A program made the translations under genes and the position numbers. This document shows positions 11,934 through 23,487 of a stretch of 64,000 nt of DNA, one piece after another. Numbering within the stretch: position 1 is the first letter of the stretch; each line of letters starts with the position of its first letter. The notes beneath the pieces were generated by a model, which had not been told where the DNA came from, did no database searches, and was given only the letters and a program-made list of their open reading frames with translations. Location: assembly GCA_900074885.1 (NCBI GenBank), contig FJUW01000016.1, positions 847,219-911,218 on the forward strand. The letters are read 5' to 3'. Source of the stretch: Rhynchosporium graminicola (Eukaryota > Ascomycota > Leotiomycetes > Helotiales > Ploettnerulaceae).

Positions 11934-13480
11934 AAATTGCATCATGGACGAGTAATGAATAACGAATCGTTTAGAGCCTCTGTATTGGTCTTTGGAATTC
12001 ATTATACAGTGTCATGGCCTAAAATTGTTCTGGCTTAATTTTGGCACATGCTTTCAGAGTTCTGTTTTCTTCGCTTACGGGAAACCAACAAATTTCGCTT
12101 AGACAAGCGGCTACAGACGACCTCGGGGCTTGACAAATCAGTATGAGCCAGGATAGAGGCAGCCAACGAATAAATAGCAAAAATATGCTGTCTCTAGGAG
12201 TTGAATGTATCGATTTCTAGTGGTGGGTCATGGGCCACAAGAAACATAGGTAGTGCTTACCAGAACCACTAGGCCATTTTTGAGAATACCTGCCACCAAG
12301 ACTACACGCTTGGTCCCCTAAGCGCAAAAGCCACCGAGTAAAGAAAGTTTTATGAAGGATTCGAGTTTGCTGGTGAGTGAGCACTTTTCTGCAGCAAAAT
12401 GTCTCGACCTGGTTAAGGTTTTTGGATCTATGGGACCACCCACTGAATTACCGGTGTCGATGCCTTCGGTCGCCTGTTTGGCGGTTGGTTTATTGACGGC
12501 AGGAGGGTAATTTTGAAGGAGCTCAGAACGAAAATTGGCTGATTAATTCTTATCGTTTCCCTGGATCGGATCCGGGAGGCAGAACAGCAACATCAGATCT
12601 AGAAGTACTCGCACTTGCTTGCACTCATAAGATCCAATTGACGACCGAAAAGAGCCTGAATATTATCTGGGTTTCTTGTAATTACAACGTGATCTAGGCT
12701 TGCAAACTCCGAAAAATATTCAAAAGTGACTCCACAATACCAGACATGCCGTGAACACAGGCCATGACTGACGAAAGACAAGTGAGAAGCGGCACCAGCG
12801 TATTGGGGAGCGCCAGGACTTCGACGAAAGAACCCTATCGTTAGGGTTCTGAACCCTGACCATAAGTTCAAACCCATCCATATAAGTGCCTTGGTTTATT
12901 CGGCCAGTCTTGCACACTGAGTATCAGTACGGCAACCCGCTGTTCCTCTTGCGGCTGCCGTCTGGTTTGGCTGATTTGTTTACATTGGCCATTGCAAGGC
13001 TCGACTGTCTGTGCTGGCCGTATCTGAGAGAGCTAGACATCCCTAGCAATGTGATCCTCCGAATTGAATTTTCGATGACTTTACATGCTTTCGGTTCCAG
13101 CATTTTTGTATTGAGGTGACGGCTTGTGTTAATGTAGCAGTAAGAAAACTTGCCCCTGCAGGCATCTCGGCAAGCTGAAATTTTGAAGGCAATCGACTGT
13201 GTGGGTGACCAATTCAATCAATAAGTTCCATCCTGCAAGAGGGGGTTGTAATTGTAGCTTCTTTATTCCCCAAAGTCGAGGGTTGGCTGACAAGTGATCG
13301 ATGATACCCAAGCAAGTAAAAGACAAATCCACACTCGGGATTCAGATTCTTTCTTGGTGGCGAAGTTAGTCGAAGCAAACAGCAAACGTTTGCACCGTTT
13401 GATAGCTCATCCGCACGACCCTGTGGTGGAGAGTGCTGCAAAGGGCAAAAATTCTTGCGCCCGGCCTCCTCCTACCCCTG
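11934..13480. other. Intergenic; one possible gene relic
   Basis: About 1.5 kb without an intact gene. The only coding-like signal is a P450-like fragment on the minus strand (12599-12877), listed separately. I see no strong repeats here. Confidence 0.5.
12599..12877 (-). pseudogene. Possible cytochrome P450 N-terminal relic
   Basis: A 92-codon frame whose middle reads GVTFEYFSEF then VVITRNPDNIQALF, which resembles the segment before helix B of fungal P450s, where a Tyr-Gly-x-Thr-Phe motif is followed by 'T-x-x-P-x-NIQA(V/L)L'. No I-helix, ExxR or haem-binding cysteine motif is found nearby, so this could only be a truncated remnant. The match is short and made from memory of the family. 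Confidence 0.25.
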
Positions 13481-13490
13481 TCGCTTCTCC

Positions 13491-13500
13491 CTATAAATAC
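13491..13500 (+). promoter_or_regulatory. TATA box of the 2EXR gene
   Basis: CTATAAATAC, followed about 30 bp on by an AC/CT-rich leader that looks like a fungal transcription start region (about 13515-13610). It lies about 640 bp upstream of the 2EXR ATG, which fits a long spliced leader. Confidence 0.5.
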
Positions 13501-13613
13501 CTCCACGCCAGCCACAACTTTATCCCACAACAACCATTTCCAAATTCACCACACTCTTTTCAATCTTCCAACCATCAAGCAAATTCCTTCCAAGCTCAGT
13601 TCAATCAAGAAGA

Positions 13614-14137
13614 GTAAGTCCATCCTTCCATAGATAGACATGGGTTGTTGTCCTTCCTATTGTTTGTTGACTTTCGCCCGCTTCGTATTGTCCCTCGATC
13701 GCAATAGCTGACTTCTGCGAAAGAACCATCGCACCATCATAACAGGTCACAGTTTGCAGTGAGTACTGGCGCCGGTCGTTCTTTCCATTTAAAGATCGAT
13801 CTTCTCTCCAAGATTTTCTGTTCTATCCTCCACACCATCGCCGTTATCCCCTACCAAGGTCAGAGCGCAGACTGATGACATTGATAGCATCAAGAACATA
13901 CACTCCAATCTTTGCCAGGTGAGTACATATCGATGAGATTCGTGTCCACAAGACATGGTGATGGTTACCTCTGAAAGTCAGAGCGTAGACTGATGCCGTT
14001 ATTAGCTTCATCAACACCCATCATACCTTGCCCGGTAAGCACATCTCGATGGCCTACCAATGCTCAAGCCATTGCGACCTACAAGTTTCAATGTAGACTG
14101 ACTAAATCAATAGCGTCAACAACACACGTCCGCCGAG
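13614..14137 (+). repeat. 5' leader of the 2EXR gene with repeated mini-exons
   Basis: The leader reads as alternating introns and very short exons: introns at 13614-13745, 13759-13887, 13919-14005 and 14035-14113, with mini-exons at 13746-13758, 13888-13918 and 14006-14034. The last two mini-exons and the start of the coding exon (14114) form three diverged direct repeats spaced 118 and 108 bp. Each has a shared pre-acceptor block (GTCAGAGCG-AGACTGATG or GTAGACTGAC), a TAG acceptor and a TCAA-rich exon; the first two also have a GTGAGT or GTAAGC donor followed by ACAT-TCGATG. The splice sites are read from consensus only. The alternative is a plain diverged tandem repeat with no splicing. 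Confidence 0.55.
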
Positions 14138-15262
14138 ATGACGTCCCCATACAGATCTCCTCTGGATGCTGAGCTCTACATCCCCGACAAGCTTGCCTAC
14201 CTCGACTTGGCTTCCGGGCTTGAGGATAAGACCGCCAACAGCCCTGAGCTCATGTCCAAGAACATCCCCAGTGCGGCTGGCTACCTTGATCTTGCCCTCT
14301 TTCGCAGCACTATTCTTGTTACCAATGGTCAGATCAAGGAATTCAGCAGGTTGATGCTGAAGCGCCAGGGTTCTTGTGGCAAGTTTGTCTTATTTCCCAA
14401 TCTTCCCAAAGAGCTTCAAAGCCAGGTCTTCAAGCATTGCTCTGATGCCGAGCCCCGACGAATCCGTTTCATGGAGATGGACGACAACGGTTTCCGATCG
14501 ATGAAGATCATTGGCGCTCGTCGTCCGGTCATCTTTGCCGCTTCCAAAGATGCCCTTCTGGACGCTTTTGCCACAAAGCGATATCTCCCTCTATTCGCTA
14601 CCGTTGAAAACAATACCAAGCTCTACTTCCGCCGTGCCCATGACTGGGCCCAACTTGGTACGCAAGCCTATATTTTCCTTCTTTTCACGTATCAAGTCAC
14701 CTTGAGACATTGTTAAGACATTTCTTGTCCATGATGCATTGGCTGACTGTCCATTCGTATAGGTGTACTCGGACTTCCGTGTGCTCCGGAAGTCGATCTT
14801 GCGGCCGCGCTGGTCAACAAGCTCGATCTTTCCTCCGTCCAAACCCTGCAGATGTCCCACGATGATATATTGATCACCCATGCCTGGTCCAGAAAAAACC
14901 TCCCTTACCTTCCTAACATCAAGCTCTTGCTCATTACAGCACAATTCGCCGATCCAGGTCGTGCAGAGCTTGGCTTCTGTAGCCTCTACTTCCAAGAGGT
15001 CTCGGGTACTCGCGAGGCCTTTATGCCATATTGCGTTGCACCCGATGGTGATCAGGCCGAATACAGGGGTGCTTTCGATGCCATGGACAGATACATTTGC
15101 CACGTTCCTGAGAAGCTCCGTATTCGCGATTTCAACGCTTGTTTGCACGCATTTCTCAAGGACGTGCCAAACTTTCCTTTGCTGGTCCGATTTCTCATCA
15201 ACTATGTTCCGGTTCCTGGACATCCTTTGGCCACCATCCAGCCTCTGGTCCAGCCCCGATAG
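14138..15262 (+). CDS. 2EXR (F-box-like) domain protein
   Basis: Exons 14138-14657 and 14763-15262 (intron 105 bp) encode 339 residues. Residues about 87-125 (FVLFPNLPKELQSQVF followed by PRRIRF) match the 2EXR motif, an F-box-like N-terminal element in a large, fast-expanding family of filamentous fungi. No characterised function is known for most members. The rest is a mixed alpha/beta region without other recognisable motifs. The start is the first ATG after the last leader acceptor. The long TATA-driven leader suggests regulated expression. Confidence 0.65.
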
Positions 15263-18200
15263 ATAGCTTCAATCTGGCTCTTCGCTCGTTCCATTGGCTT
15301 CATCCTTGGATCAGTCATTTGGATCTTTCAGACGATTCGTTTGTTGGAAATTCCGGTGAGTTGCCTGCCAACTACCACATGATGGCACTCGACTGACTCT
15401 TCCAAGCCAGGAAATCCTCAACTTGCTTCGACGACGAGGGCTAATTTCATGTGTCTATTTTCATTTGGTTTTTTCATCAAACAATTGCTCCATGGGATAG
15501 TGTAATGGGCGTAATGATAGGGAGTTCGGGTGTCGTCTTTTGTTGCGGATGGATGAACCAACGTTGTGGTTATCCTTGGTGGAATATCTTGCTACTTGCT
15601 CAGGTCTCTACCGGTACCATTTCACATGCTTTCGGCATGAAGTACATGGTGGATGGTCTTTTTGCTATATGTTGTTATGAATGACAAACAAACTGGTCAA
15701 AACACTCTCCTCTCTTCCATCCCTGACTGTGAGCCTTGTGATCGCTAGAATCTGGCCCATACACAGCTGGACCCGCTGGCATTGATCCTAGTGGATATCA
15801 AAACTCGAGTAATAGTGTGCCGGCTGTTTTCGAGACCTGGAGACAGGAATTTGTTTGTCATCTTCCGCATGGTTTATTCATCTGCTCTCCTTGACCTCTG
15901 TCGACCAACATCAAGTATTCAGTGGCGCTTGTTGGCCGTATCTGTAAACAATCTCATTGGTTGATCATGTTGCTGGAGGCTTCCAGGTTCCTTGCCACTA
16001 CAGGCGCGTTTACCTGGTCTGGTCTCCTCTCTGGCGGTTTCTTCTGTTGCGCGAATAAATTTGGTAGACCAGCGAGAAAGTTTTGATGAAGGGCAGAAGT
16101 CTGTCATAACCAGAGCGTCCGGGTGGTCATTCTATATCTTCAACGTCAGTCACATGTGCCCTGCACATATCGTCCACTCACCAAAGCATAGAGAAGCAGA
16201 CATCTATGATTGACAAGCCTGTAGAGTCATACTCTGACTGCTAGGCAGTCTCTGTTTCCAGCACTTAGGATCGCCTTCTGCTATGCAGCGGCGCAGTGTG
16301 TAGTCGTGCGTGCTGTGCATGCGAGGAGCGCTTCTCCTTAACAAGTCCGGCTGCTCCAGTGCGACGACACTGTCAATTTACAAAAGAGCTGCTTATAATG
16401 AGAAAGAGAGGAACAAGAATGATAAAGAGGGAGGAAATAGCTGTACGCCTGCAGATATTACAGGCCGTGGGTGCTGTGTGCTGGCTGTGTGTCAGTCGCT
16501 GCGGTTGGATTAAAGAGATGAAGCGATGAGATGAAGAGGCAGTGTGCGACCACTGATATCAAACCTAGCTAGTGGCTGGGCAACTGCCGAATGACTCGAG
16601 GAGGACTTACTCCTAGCTGGCTAGAAGTGTTCGAGAAGCTGATGTAATCTTAGACAAGTATCAGGATGTGACGGAGCGAGTGTCTCTCAACGAGAAACAC
16701 TATTCGCGTGAATTAGTAGCACTACTCTGAGTCAGCTAATGAAGGACTTCGAATTTATATACAAGTTATAGCTCGAAGATCCCTTGTCTTTCCCTCGCGA
16801 GGGTATAATACAGAAGTATATCCAAGCTACTAATAGTTTGAAGTGTCTTCCTGTTCGTAATTTTAGTTAGTTATAAGTTACCAAGTCAGACGAGCTTAGC
16901 ATCTTGATTCTTGAACTTCACTCGAAGTGGGTAATCACTCACGATTTGGTGTGTCCTTTATAGTTCTTTAATAGCTTGAGGGTGTGTAGAGTAGGACCCT
17001 TACTTTTTATACATTCAGCCATATACTCTGTGTCTTCTAATCACATTGGTGTTTGGCATAAACACACATCAAGAACTGGCCTTGAGCTTGGACTTGATAT
17101 TTTGTAACTTTACTCAGGCGCTCTTGCCATTTTACAGAACACAAGGGTGGCTAAGTCGAATATTATGGCATCAGACCTTTCAGTAAGTAGTTTCTGAGAT
17201 TGCAAAGGTACATGCCTTTAAGTCCTACACTGGTTGTGACATATAAGCGACAGGTCTTTGCTTTATATACTCGATAGTAGATCCTTTGAACATATGACAC
17301 CGACTCAAGCAATTTGGAGTCAGTACACGAGTGATATTCTTCCTCGTTTCACGTTCCAGGTTATTTAGCCGGAAATAAGTCTGCGAAAAACGCGAGCAAG
17401 TCGGTGCTTTACAACTGTCGATTGCTTTGACAAGTACCTACAACTGAGGGTCGGGCATGGAGGTAAATATCACTAGCCGAGCTTCTGATGATAGATTAGG
17501 TCCGGATCAATTACTAGTTAGATCGTAACCAAGTCGAACCAGTCGATATGATGGTAAAGCATTACAGGAACAGAGTATGCCTTTCAAGATCCCCTGGGTC
17601 CGAGGTTTCTCAACTGCTCTTGTCTTTGCAATATTAGAGGAGCTCCCAACTGAACATAAGAGAGCTGACCATCAGGCTTTTATGTTACCCTTAGATAGTA
17701 GGTTGTATCACAAGGAGAGTGGCAGGCCATGCTACAGCTAACCATGGATCTTCGCTCGATACCACGCTTTCGTGAACTGGGAAGCAAAGATCGTAAGAGA
17801 ATTTGTATTAAGGCTGGGTCCAATCAACAGGCAGTTGTAATTGAAGCAGGTATGATTCATGATTGATAGAGGACCAGTCTTCTAGATCGATGGCCTTAGA
17901 AGAGGAGGGATGTGGTGCGGCCTGCTGTGTTTGACCACGTGATATTGAAATACAAATGTTGTTCCTGGAGATAACTTACATATTTCCCATACGCGAAAGC
18001 GCCTCACGAAACCTCCGATGTGATTCGACTTCATCATTCCCTGATCCAGGAAGTCATTGGAAGGAAGTCATTGGAACAGGATTGCACGTAGCCTCAACGC
18101 GTCTGAGCAGTTCGAGATACCAAAACCAAAACTTACCATAGATAAGAACCCCTGCACGAGAATCACCCTGCCAACCGGTAGCACGGATATAAACATCCAC

Positions 18201-18274
18201 CGACATTAATGTACCGACATTTGCAGCAAAGGTTCCGCTCATCAATACTGAATATCCACGAAACATTGGTTGGC
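15263..18274. other. Gene-poor region with decayed DNA
   Basis: About 3 kb with no intact gene. The segment 15263-16550 may include the 2EXR 3' UTR. From about 16550 to 17950 the sequence is richer in AT and TpA and has no ORF above 60 codons, but one quasi-open frame (17343-17840) suggests decayed coding DNA. I could not identify a transposon family. Confidence 0.5.
17343..17840 (+). pseudogene. Decayed coding relic interrupted by TAA codons
   Basis: One plus-strand frame stays open apart from scattered stops: TAA at 17376, TGA at 17448, then from the ATG at 17457 TAA at 17526, 17739 and 17838. The longest clean piece (17529-17738, 70 codons) reads like a soluble protein and contains PFKIPWVRGFSTALVF and EELPTEHKRADHQAF. 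I do not recognise the family. TAA arising from CAA by C-to-T change is the signature expected from repeat-induced point mutation, but this is inference. Confidence 0.35.
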
Positions 18275-20143
18275 ATGGCTCTAGATCCTCGATTAATGCC
18301 AGGTGTGGCTGCGGAAATGCGCAGCGTGAGATCATCTGCTTCAACGCCATCTTTACGTTCGCGGGGAAGTGATATGACAGTGGGGAGAGATGCGCCGGGA
18401 GGAAATGTTCGGGTTGTGGTTAGGGTCAGGGCATTTCTTCCTAGAGGTAAGTTCCAATTTGATAGGCCTTTGAAGGCATAGCTGACTCCCATCGCAGAGG
18501 TGGAACGAGGTGCCGAATGTCTGATTGAAATGAATCCGAACACCCAAGCCACGAGTCTTCTTGTACCGAACGATACCGATCCTGCAAATACGCGATCAAA
18601 ATCCAGGAAGGTAGTTGAAGAGAAGTCTTTCACATTCGACAACTCGTTCTGGAGTCACGATACAAAAGACGAGCATTATGCCCATCAGGAAGATGTCTAC
18701 AACAGCTTGGGTGAAGAGTTCTTGGATCACAACTTCGAGGGATACCATACCTGCATATTTGCCTACGGTCAGACTGGCTCTGGGAAAAGTTATACCATGA
18801 TGGGAACGCCTGATCAGCCTGGTCTAATCCCAAGAACCTGCGAGGATCTCTTCCAGCGAATCGAAGCAGCCCATAACGAAACCCCAAACATATCCTACAA
18901 TGTACGAGTCTCATATTTCGAAGTGTACAACGAGCATGTCCGCGACTTACTGGTCCCCGTTCACCCAAATCAACCTCCATATTACCTCAAGATCCGGGAG
19001 TCGCCTACCGAGGGACCTTACATCAAGGATCTAACTGATGCACCAGTCCGAAATATTTCAGAAATCATGAAGTTCATGAAGACGGGAGATGCCAGCAGGA
19101 CTACAGCCAGTACCAAGATGAATGACACCAGTAGCAGAAGTCACTCCGTTTTTACCATCATGTTGAAACAGATCCACCATGACATGGACACAGATGAGAC
19201 AACTGAAAGAACTGCTCGCATTCGATTGGTTGATCTGGCAGGAAGTGAACGAGCGAAGGCTACGGAAGCAACAGGCACACGTCTTAGAGAAGGAAGCAAT
19301 ATCAACAAGTCTTTGACAACTCTTGGTCGAGTGATAGCTGCGCTAGCAGATCCAAAGCAACATCGGCCAGGCAAGAGAAACAAGGACATCGTGCCATACA
19401 GAGACTCGATTCTTACCTGGTTGTTGAAAGATTCTCTTGGAGGAAACAGTAAGACTGCTATGATCGCATGTATTGCACCGTCCGATTATGACGAGACGCT
19501 TTCAACTCTTCGCTACGCAGATCAGGCCAAGAGAATCCATACTCGAGCAGTTGTCAACCAAGATCACATATCTGCTGCAGAGCGTGATGCTCAAATTGCT
19601 GCAATGGCAGAAGAGATCCGCATTCTGCAAATGAGTGTATCCGACAACCGCCGTCGCGAAAAGGAGGACAAGGCACAGGAAGAGAAATTGGAGGAATACC
19701 AGAACAGAGTCGTAGCAATGCAACGAATGATGGAGGAGAAGAGCATGGTTGCGGAAGGCAAGATCCGAAATCTTCAGACAGAGAACGATGCATTGAGGTT
19801 ACACCTCAAGCTCGCTCTGGACAGCTTGAAGAATCCTATCGACGTCCCAAGTGCCATGAACAGTATGCGTCGATCCAGCCGGAAGGGAAGCATGTTCGAG
19901 GCTGGTGAGAGAGGGCAGGAGAATAAGGAGAATGATCATGAGCCTGACGTCCTAGATGAGGAGTACGAAGAAGAGGACGAGGGTATTGATGTCACAGCAC
20001 ACGAGGAACGAGCCAGCGAGGTTCAGGCTTACATGAAGGAGCTCCTGAATGATCTGGGGATGTTTAAGCGGAAAATTGGAGATGACAAGGCTCGATTCAT
20101 CACTCCTTTGGGCGAAAGAGTAAATCAGGCATGTGGGACTTGA
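18275..20143 (+). CDS. Short kinesin-3 family motor (Nkin3/UncB-like)
   Basis: Exons 18275-18446 and 18498-20143 encode 605 residues. A short Ser/Arg-rich N-terminus leads into a kinesin motor domain (about 45-400): P-loop GQTGSGKSYTM near 148, switch I NDTSSRSHSVF, switch II VDLAGSER and neck-proximal TLSTLRYADQAKRIH. The long loop 12 (PKQHRPGKRNKD) is basic, as in kinesin-3. A coiled coil (about 420-500) and an acidic tail follow. There is no FHA or PH domain, unlike full-length Unc104/KIF1. Truncated fungal kinesin-3 paralogues of this kind (Neurospora NKIN3, Aspergillus UncB) are known; organelle transport is therefore likely. The ATG at 18275 was chosen over 18209 because it gives a typical N-terminus. 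Confidence 0.88.
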
Positions 20144-21071
20144 GTACAGCGAAGCACTGGGCTAAAGTATCGGACCGAGTATTGATTGATTAGGGTAGCG
20201 ATGGTGCCTGGAGTAACTACATTGTACGTGTAAATTGTCATTCGGTAATGACTTATGAGGATTCAGGATTCTTAACTCTGATGGAGTTAGGTATGGTTAA
20301 TTTACAGGGAATAGAATCATTTCACCACCACTATTAAAGTCTGAGAGCAATTAAATTCGTTCATAAGTAATGGATGCATGAAAGTCTTTAAGTCTGTGCG
20401 ACTAGAAGAATGCTCCGGAATTAAGCAACAAGTGTGTCAAAAGTAAACAGTCCAGATATCCAGCCTTGCGTGCAAAGCCTTGTGTGGGAAGGCTGGAAAT
20501 GCCAAGATACTAGCTCAGGCGCTAGCCGTCCTGGCTCTTCAAAAAGAATTTCGTAAAGCCAGAATCTCCAGTACTAACATCTATCAGCAAAAGTTTCCAA
20601 ACCATGGGCTGCATGGCCCAACACGCCGTTACTGTCTTCGGGATGAAGTATCTCTGGTCAATCCGTCGCTCCTCGATCGCTAGTACATCCAATTGTAAGC
20701 ATCGGGGACCTTTACAGATCACAGCAACCGGCGTGGAGGGACAGCAGCCATGAAAAGAGGAAGAGATGACAGGGAAACCAGGAAGAGGAGGAAATCACCA
20801 GCTTCAAAATTAAATGCTAGAGCCCGCCGTATCCAATCCAAGAACGAGCGAGTGTGGACAATGAAGCAAGAGGAACATCCGGTCGAGATTTTGATTCTTC
20901 GAGACCTTCCTTTGGGTACACGATCTGCTGGGCTCCTTGTGGGTCTGGTGCTTGGTGCTCTTTGGAGACATATCTATATATTCATAGTCATTTTGTAATT
21001 GAAGTCTCCGTAGTCAAATGTGAGACTGTTCCCTTTCGTTTCCTGTGCGCTAATTTACGTGCCTACGAGAG
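20144..21071. other. Intergenic, convergent
   Basis: Between the kinesin and DUF1264 gene ends. Short ORFs at 20480-20683 and 20750-20998 have no recognisable similarity. Nothing else stands out. Confidence 0.5.
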
Positions 21072-21929
21072 CTATGTGCCCTCCCAGCAACCATCAGCGT
21101 CCTCATGAACCTCTGTTCCTTCGATGCCTTTCCTGACTTCTCTCTTCTTGGTCGTCTCAATACCATACCTCTCATCTCTATCCTTGACTTTCTCCCAGGG
21201 TACCTAGAAATACAATCCATATCAGCACGAAACACTCAATTTGAAGATCCATACAAAGGTGTAGAGAGCATACCTGTTCATCTTTCGTAAAGCTCATCAT
21301 CAACTCTGGCTTACCAAGCGGGAGAGTATCACCCCTGTCAACCTGCCAGAAATGATACGTCTTGCCATACAAACCGACTACTTCTTTCATCTCCGCAGTC
21401 TCGGCGACTTCCCAAACAGTGTTGGGGACGTTGGGGTTGGGCATAATGAGCATGCCGCTGCGGACCTATTTGATATTAAACATAATCTTTGCTACCGTGA
21501 ACGGAAGCTGTGGATCTGTTCCAGCAGCTTACCTCGTAGTCGTGGGAATGCCACAGCTTCCTCTCTTCAAGATCGAGATTCTCGTAGAGCTTTGGCGTGA
21601 TCATGTATTCTACTCCAATGAGCCTTGCCGGATTCTTTGGAGCATCGTATATGAGGCACTGTCTGACCTGTATTCGACTTTAGTACGGACTGTGACCAGT
21701 ACCTGTGAAATATGGAAGACAAGCATACATCAGCGCTCAGGTGTGTGCAGTAATGATTTGCTTCAACTGATCGAGAAGGATCTGAAGCATAGACATGAAA
21801 GGCGTTTAAATGGGCGCAAATGGCTTTAATCGGCTCGAATGATTGAGTCGCCGAGGCTCCGGTCTCAAGGATACTATCTTTGGTAGTCACTGGTGGGCCT
21901 TTGGCGCCGTGAGTGGTTTGTGAAGTCAT
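21072..21929 (-). CDS. DUF1264 (oil-body-associated-protein-like) protein
   Basis: Exons 21929-21729, 21667-21533, 21465-21274 and 21203-21072, all joined in phase 0, encode 219 residues. The protein covers the whole DUF1264 domain: [87 protein letters not shown]. Plant members (OBAP) are found on lipid droplets; fungal members are uncharacterised, though the conserved His-rich HSHDYE hints at metal or ligand binding. It lies 243 bp downstream of the glyoxalase II gene in the same orientation. Unspliced, the frame runs into unrelated sequence after SADV, so the introns are well supported. Confidence 0.88.
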
Positions 21930-22172
21930 TGTTCACAAGGTTTGGGCCTGCTAGATGCCTCACTAGATGGTTGGGAAGTGTGAAGAAAGAATGTTTGATC
22001 ACTGTCGAAGAAACATTTTAAGGCAATGATGCAATGATATCTGACGTCATTGGGTGCATTTTTGTGCATCTTTCTACAAAAGTACATCTTATATTTTAGA
22101 ATCAAGCGGTGGCCTGATGAAGTTAGCAAGCTGACTTCTGCGTAATTGGAAACGGATGACCCTAATACTTAC

Positions 22173-23487
22173 TCACTTGAAGTTGTTCTTCATTTCTCGA
22201 AGCTTGGCCATGACCTCCACTGGATCTGTCTTGCCTGTGGCCTTTTGTATCTCGGGATCCTGACACCATCAGTATACGACTACTGCTTGAAGTCATACAA
22301 ACCTACATCCATTCTCATGAAGACGTTGTGCTTCTGCAAGTCCAAATCAGCATGTGGATTACTAGCTCTTGACATTGAGACCGTGCCTTCTCATCACCAA
22401 TAGTAAATTTGCCTTGTGTCTCCTTATTATTCTCGGCAAACGCATGTAATTTCTTCACTGGCTCGCTCTGCGAGACCGAAATAGCAAACTTTACATTGGC
22501 TTTGGTGTATTCATGACCAGGCTGTTTTCAATCAGCAATGCTACACTATACGAGGAACAAAAACCTTACGTAGACTTTCGTATCATCAGGAACAGCATAG
22601 AGGGTCTTATTCAATGCAGTGTTCATTTCCTTAGGGGTACCCTCGAAGAACCTACCGCAACCTGTAAAGATCTCGATTTAGTACCATATCATAGAACCCC
22701 AGAAAACAACTCACCACCATGGAAGAGGGTGTCTCCGGTGAAGATAACCTTTCCGGTAGTATCCTCCATGAACCAGCAGATACTGTCTTGTGTATGGCAA
22801 GGGGTGTATAGAGCCTTGACCAAGATATCGCCAATCCTGAACCCCTCGCCATTCTTTGGAGTCTGTGTTACTCCCTCGCAGTCTTTCCCGCCGATGATAG
22901 GCTTTCCTTTGAACTCAGAGTGGGCCAACTACCAGCAAAACATTAGCAATGCATGGCATGTAATTTTGGGGCTGCTCACCAGCTTCTTGTTTCCTCCAGC
23001 ATGATCCCAGTGACTAGTCCTGTCAGAACCGCTTCGCAAAGCTCATATAACGGACATACTGATGCGTGTTGACAATGGCAGTCAAGTTTATTTTCCCAGA
23101 ACTAATCTGTTCTTTGAGGACTGGCGCAACCCTACGTCTCGAAATCAGCTCCCCGCATTGTGTATTTGTTGGTATTGCTTCGGACTAACTCGTCAGGATT
23201 CGCAGGGTCAATAATGACAGCATCTTTGCTCTTATCATCAACTACGAGGTAGGCGTAGTTATCACTACTCCCCGTCCCTGTCTCAAGTTAATCTTGAGGG
23301 CACATCAAACACCTTGAAAGGTAGCTTACACATGGGTATCGACTGGATATGCATTGCGCGGGTCAGAGCTAGCTAATTGCATGTCAGCTGCAGCAATGTA
23401 AGTAATTGAAATGAGGCAGCGTACACTGGCAGTAAATGATCCCAAAGGACGTGGAAGGAGAGGTCTGGTGAATCTTGATAAGCTCAT
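22173..23487 (-). CDS. GLO2: Glyoxalase II (hydroxyacylglutathione hydrolase)
   Basis: Hydrolyses S-lactoylglutathione to lactate and glutathione, the second step of methylglyoxal removal. Ten exons (23487-23425, 23372-23330, 23277-23190, 23131-23060, 23013-22980, 22928-22715, 22661-22570, 22521-22387, 22333-22307, 22259-22173) encode 284 residues. The metal-binding THHHWDH is at 87-93, with H89 split by intron 4. [11 protein letters not shown] and PGHEY supply further ligands. The basic N-terminus [14 protein letters not shown] looks like a mitochondrial presequence; an internal Met (MHIQSIPMW) would give a cytosolic form of 258 residues. Exon 9 is only 27 nt, and intron 8 (22386-22334) begins with GC; that junction is needed for the conserved IGDEKKHNVFMR. 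Confidence 0.92.
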
